Shown: piece after piece, positions 14,407-15,635 of the stretch
Position numbering within the stretch: position 1 is the stretch's first letter
Layout: every line of letters begins with the position of its first letter
Origin: an uncultured Paracoccaceae bacterium
GTDB lineage: Bacteria; Pseudomonadota; Alphaproteobacteria; Rhodobacterales; Rhodobacteraceae
NCBI GenBank assembly: GCA_937900975.1
Contig: CALCPC010000231.1
Span: forward strand, 1-15,635
Reading direction: 5' to 3'
DNA length: 15,635 nt
Notes under the pieces: model-generated
Told to the model about the DNA's origin: nothing
What the model saw: only the letters and a program-made list of their open reading frames with translations
Databases searched by the model: none
Position numbers and translations under genes: made by a program

Positions 14407-15327
14407 CTACCGCCCATGGGTGACCCAGACCTCGCCGGGATCAAGCTCGGTCAATGTTGCGGGCAGCTCTGCCCAATCGGCATGGTCCGAGATGATCAGC
14501 GGCAGTTCGACGCCCCGCTGGCGGGTGCGCGCGCGGATCTGCATCCAGCCGCTGGCAAAAGCGATCAGCGGGTCGGGAAAACGCTGCGCCCAGCGCGCGG
14601 CAAAGGCCGAGGGCGGTCCAAGGATGATCCGGCCAGCAAATTCCGGCGCCGCGCGTTTTTCGGATGTCGCCGGCGCCAGCGGGCCCAGCGCGATCCCCTC
14701 CGCCTCGTAATACGTGCAAGGCTTTTCCAAGGCGCCGTGGATATAGAACGTTTCGTCATAGCCCGCGTCGCGGATCAGGCGAAGCACGCGCTGCGCCTTG
14801 CCAAGCGCATAGACCCCCACCAGATGCGCGCGGTCGGGAAAGGCGCGCAGCGAGGCGAGGAGCTTTGCGATCTCGGCCCGCGGGTCGGGGTGGCGAAACA
14901 CCGGCAGACCGAAGGTCGCCTCGGTGATAAAGCCGTCGCAGGGCACCGGCTCACACGTCTCGGCCGTGGGATCGACGCCCCGCTTATAGTCGCCCGCCGC
15001 GACGATCCGCAGCCCGCCATGGGTGACCGAGATCTGGGCAGAGCCAAGGACATGGCCCGCGGGGTGAAAGGCGACGGTGACATCGCCGATCCGGTGCGCG
15101 CCCTCTGCCGCTTGAACCTCACCCGCGAAACCAGCGCCGTAGCGCAGCCCCATGATGTCCAGCGTGCGCCGTGTCGCCAGCACCTGGCCATGGCCCGCGC
15201 GGGCGTGGTCGGCATGGCCATGGGTGATCAGCGCGCGGGGAACCGCGCGCACGGGATCGATGTGGAAATCGCCAAGCGGGCAGTAAAGCCCCGCAGGCGT
15301 CGGGTGAAGAAGGGCGTCGGGCGTCAT
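14407..15327 (-). CDS. Ligase-associated DNA exonuclease (metallo-beta-lactamase fold), cut short by TAG
   Basis: The 306-residue product has the metallo-beta-lactamase/beta-CASP fold of the ligase-associated exonuclease family (mRNA 3'-end processing factor-like). The metal site H-x-H-x-D-H is present as THGHADHA (His36, His38, Asp40, His41); further ligands are AGHVLGS (His92) and AAGDYKRG (Asp113). The C-terminal SDHADW and EVWVTHGR are beta-CASP-type motifs. The frame stops at TAG (14407-14409) directly after THGR. It then continues as ESLVRWCALEGRAARPLYLV and GYEDEAE to a TGA at 14323-14325, which is exactly the C-terminus expected of this family (about 335 residues). The gene therefore loses its last 27 residues at codon 307 of 334, behind the metal centre. 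It may be partly functional, read through, or decaying. The ATG at 15327 starts MTPDALLHPTPAGLYCP, the normal family N-terminus. Confidence 0.88.
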   Translation of the reverse strand: MTPDALLHPTPAGLYCPLGDFHIDPVRAVPRALITHGHADHARAGHGQVLATRRTLDIMGLRYGAGFAGEVQAAEGAHRIGDVTVAFHPAGHVLGSAQISVTHGGLRIVAAGDYKRGVDPTAETCEPVPCDGFITEATFGLPVFRHPDPRAEIAKLLASLRAFPDRAHLVGVYALGKAQRVLRLIRDAGYDETFYIHGALEKPCTYYEAEGIALGPLAPATSEKRAAPEFAGRIILGPPSAFAARWAQRFPDPLIAFASGWMQIRARTRQRGVELPLIISDHADWAELPATLTELDPGEVWVTHGR

Positions 15328-15439
15328 GCCCGAGAGCTAGAGCTTTTTTTGGCGGAGAGGACCCCCCCTCTTTTCCCGCTGCACCGGGCCCCGGCCGCGC
15401 CCGGCTTTCGCATGCTGGGCGCGGCAGCCGGCATTCGGT

Positions 15440-15635
15440 TTAGCGCCGAACGCCGTTGCGCCGGCGGCGCTGGAAAAGGCGCCCATCGATGGCGCTAAGC
15501 CCCAACACGATCAGGATAAGGCCATGGATGTGGCGGGGCATCAGGGTTTCGCCCAAAAAAACGATCCCAAGACAGATGGCGCTGACCGGGATCAAAAAGG
15601 TGACAAGCGCAAGGTTGGTCGGGCCGCTTCGCGCA
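15440..15635 (-). CDS. EamA/DMT family transporter, C-terminal part (5' end outside window)
   Basis: On the minus strand 64 codons run from the window edge (first full codon ending at 15634) to a TAA at 15440-15442. The translation ARSGPTNLALVTFLIPVSAI, then CLGIVFLGETLMPRHIHGLI and LIVLGLSAIDGRL, is the classic last two transmembrane helices of drug/metabolite-superfamily (EamA) exporters. These have the P-V-x-A-x2-L-G-x2-F-L-G-E pattern between helices 9 and 10. A basic cytoplasmic tail (QRRRRNGVRR) ends it. The substrate is unknown. The exonuclease gene starts 112 bases downstream on the same strand. Confidence 0.82.
   Translation of the reverse strand, partial: ARSGPTNLALVTFLIPVSAICLGIVFLGETLMPRHIHGLILIVLGLSAIDGRLFQRRRRNGVRR

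Noticed and set aside
15346..15380. GC-rich hairpin-like sequence followed by a short T-run on the plus strand
   Set aside because: The stem is short and no plus-strand gene ends nearby, so a terminator function is not supported.
14212..15498. 428-codon plus-strand frame
   Set aside because: It is antisense to the exonuclease and to the start of the ligase gene; the translation is basic and featureless, while the minus strand has clear catalytic motifs.

Overview
The window looks like a chromosomal segment of a GC-rich alphaproteobacterium, most likely a Rhodobacterales (Roseobacteraceae/Paracoccaceae) member. This rests on protein similarity recognised by eye (EF-P, a YgfZ-type protein, a class V aminotransferase, a BchC-like/PTPS-like/RibD-like operon and a ligase-associated DNA exonuclease-ligase pair) and on strong G/C preference at third codon positions. 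No rRNA, tRNA, CRISPR array, transposase or phage gene was seen.

Layout. 1-547 (+) is the C-terminal part of an O-antigen ligase/Wzy-type polymerase. 620-1183 (+) is efp. 1196-1765 (-) is an unrecognised helical protein, convergent with efp. 1886-2680 (+) is an inositol-monophosphatase-family enzyme. 2736-3812 (+) is an exported, repeat-built protein. 3813-4265 is gene-free, less GC-rich and has short word repeats. 4266-5063 (-) is a YgfZ-type folate-binding protein, divergent from a class V aminotransferase at 5151-6500 (+). 6501-7372 has no supported gene and holds a degenerate 29-bp tandem array.

10400 down to 7373 (-) is a tight four-gene operon: BchC-like MDR dehydrogenase, PTPS/QueD-like protein, SAM methyltransferase and RibD C-terminal-domain reductase. 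Its last two junctions are ATGA overlaps. It resembles a pathway for a pterin- or flavin-precursor-like small molecule whose product I cannot name. A second minisatellite, with a different 25-bp unit, lies upstream at 10611-10809, so the operon is bracketed by arrays.

10891-11694 (+) is an FkbM methyltransferase, followed by an uncertain small ORF and an endonuclease/exonuclease/phosphatase-family protein ending at 12682. Convergent with it are an ATP-dependent DNA ligase (14270-12672, -) and, upstream of that, its ligase-associated exonuclease (15327-14407, -). The window closes with the C-terminus of an EamA/DMT transporter (15635-15440, -).

The most striking signal is two genes cut by an in-frame TAG with clearly homologous-looking sequence continuing in the same frame: the methyltransferase at codon 105 and the exonuclease at codon 307. 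Two other genes (efp and the EEP protein) use TAG as a natural terminal stop. Gene decay or sequence error is therefore the simplest explanation, with amber readthrough the more exotic one.
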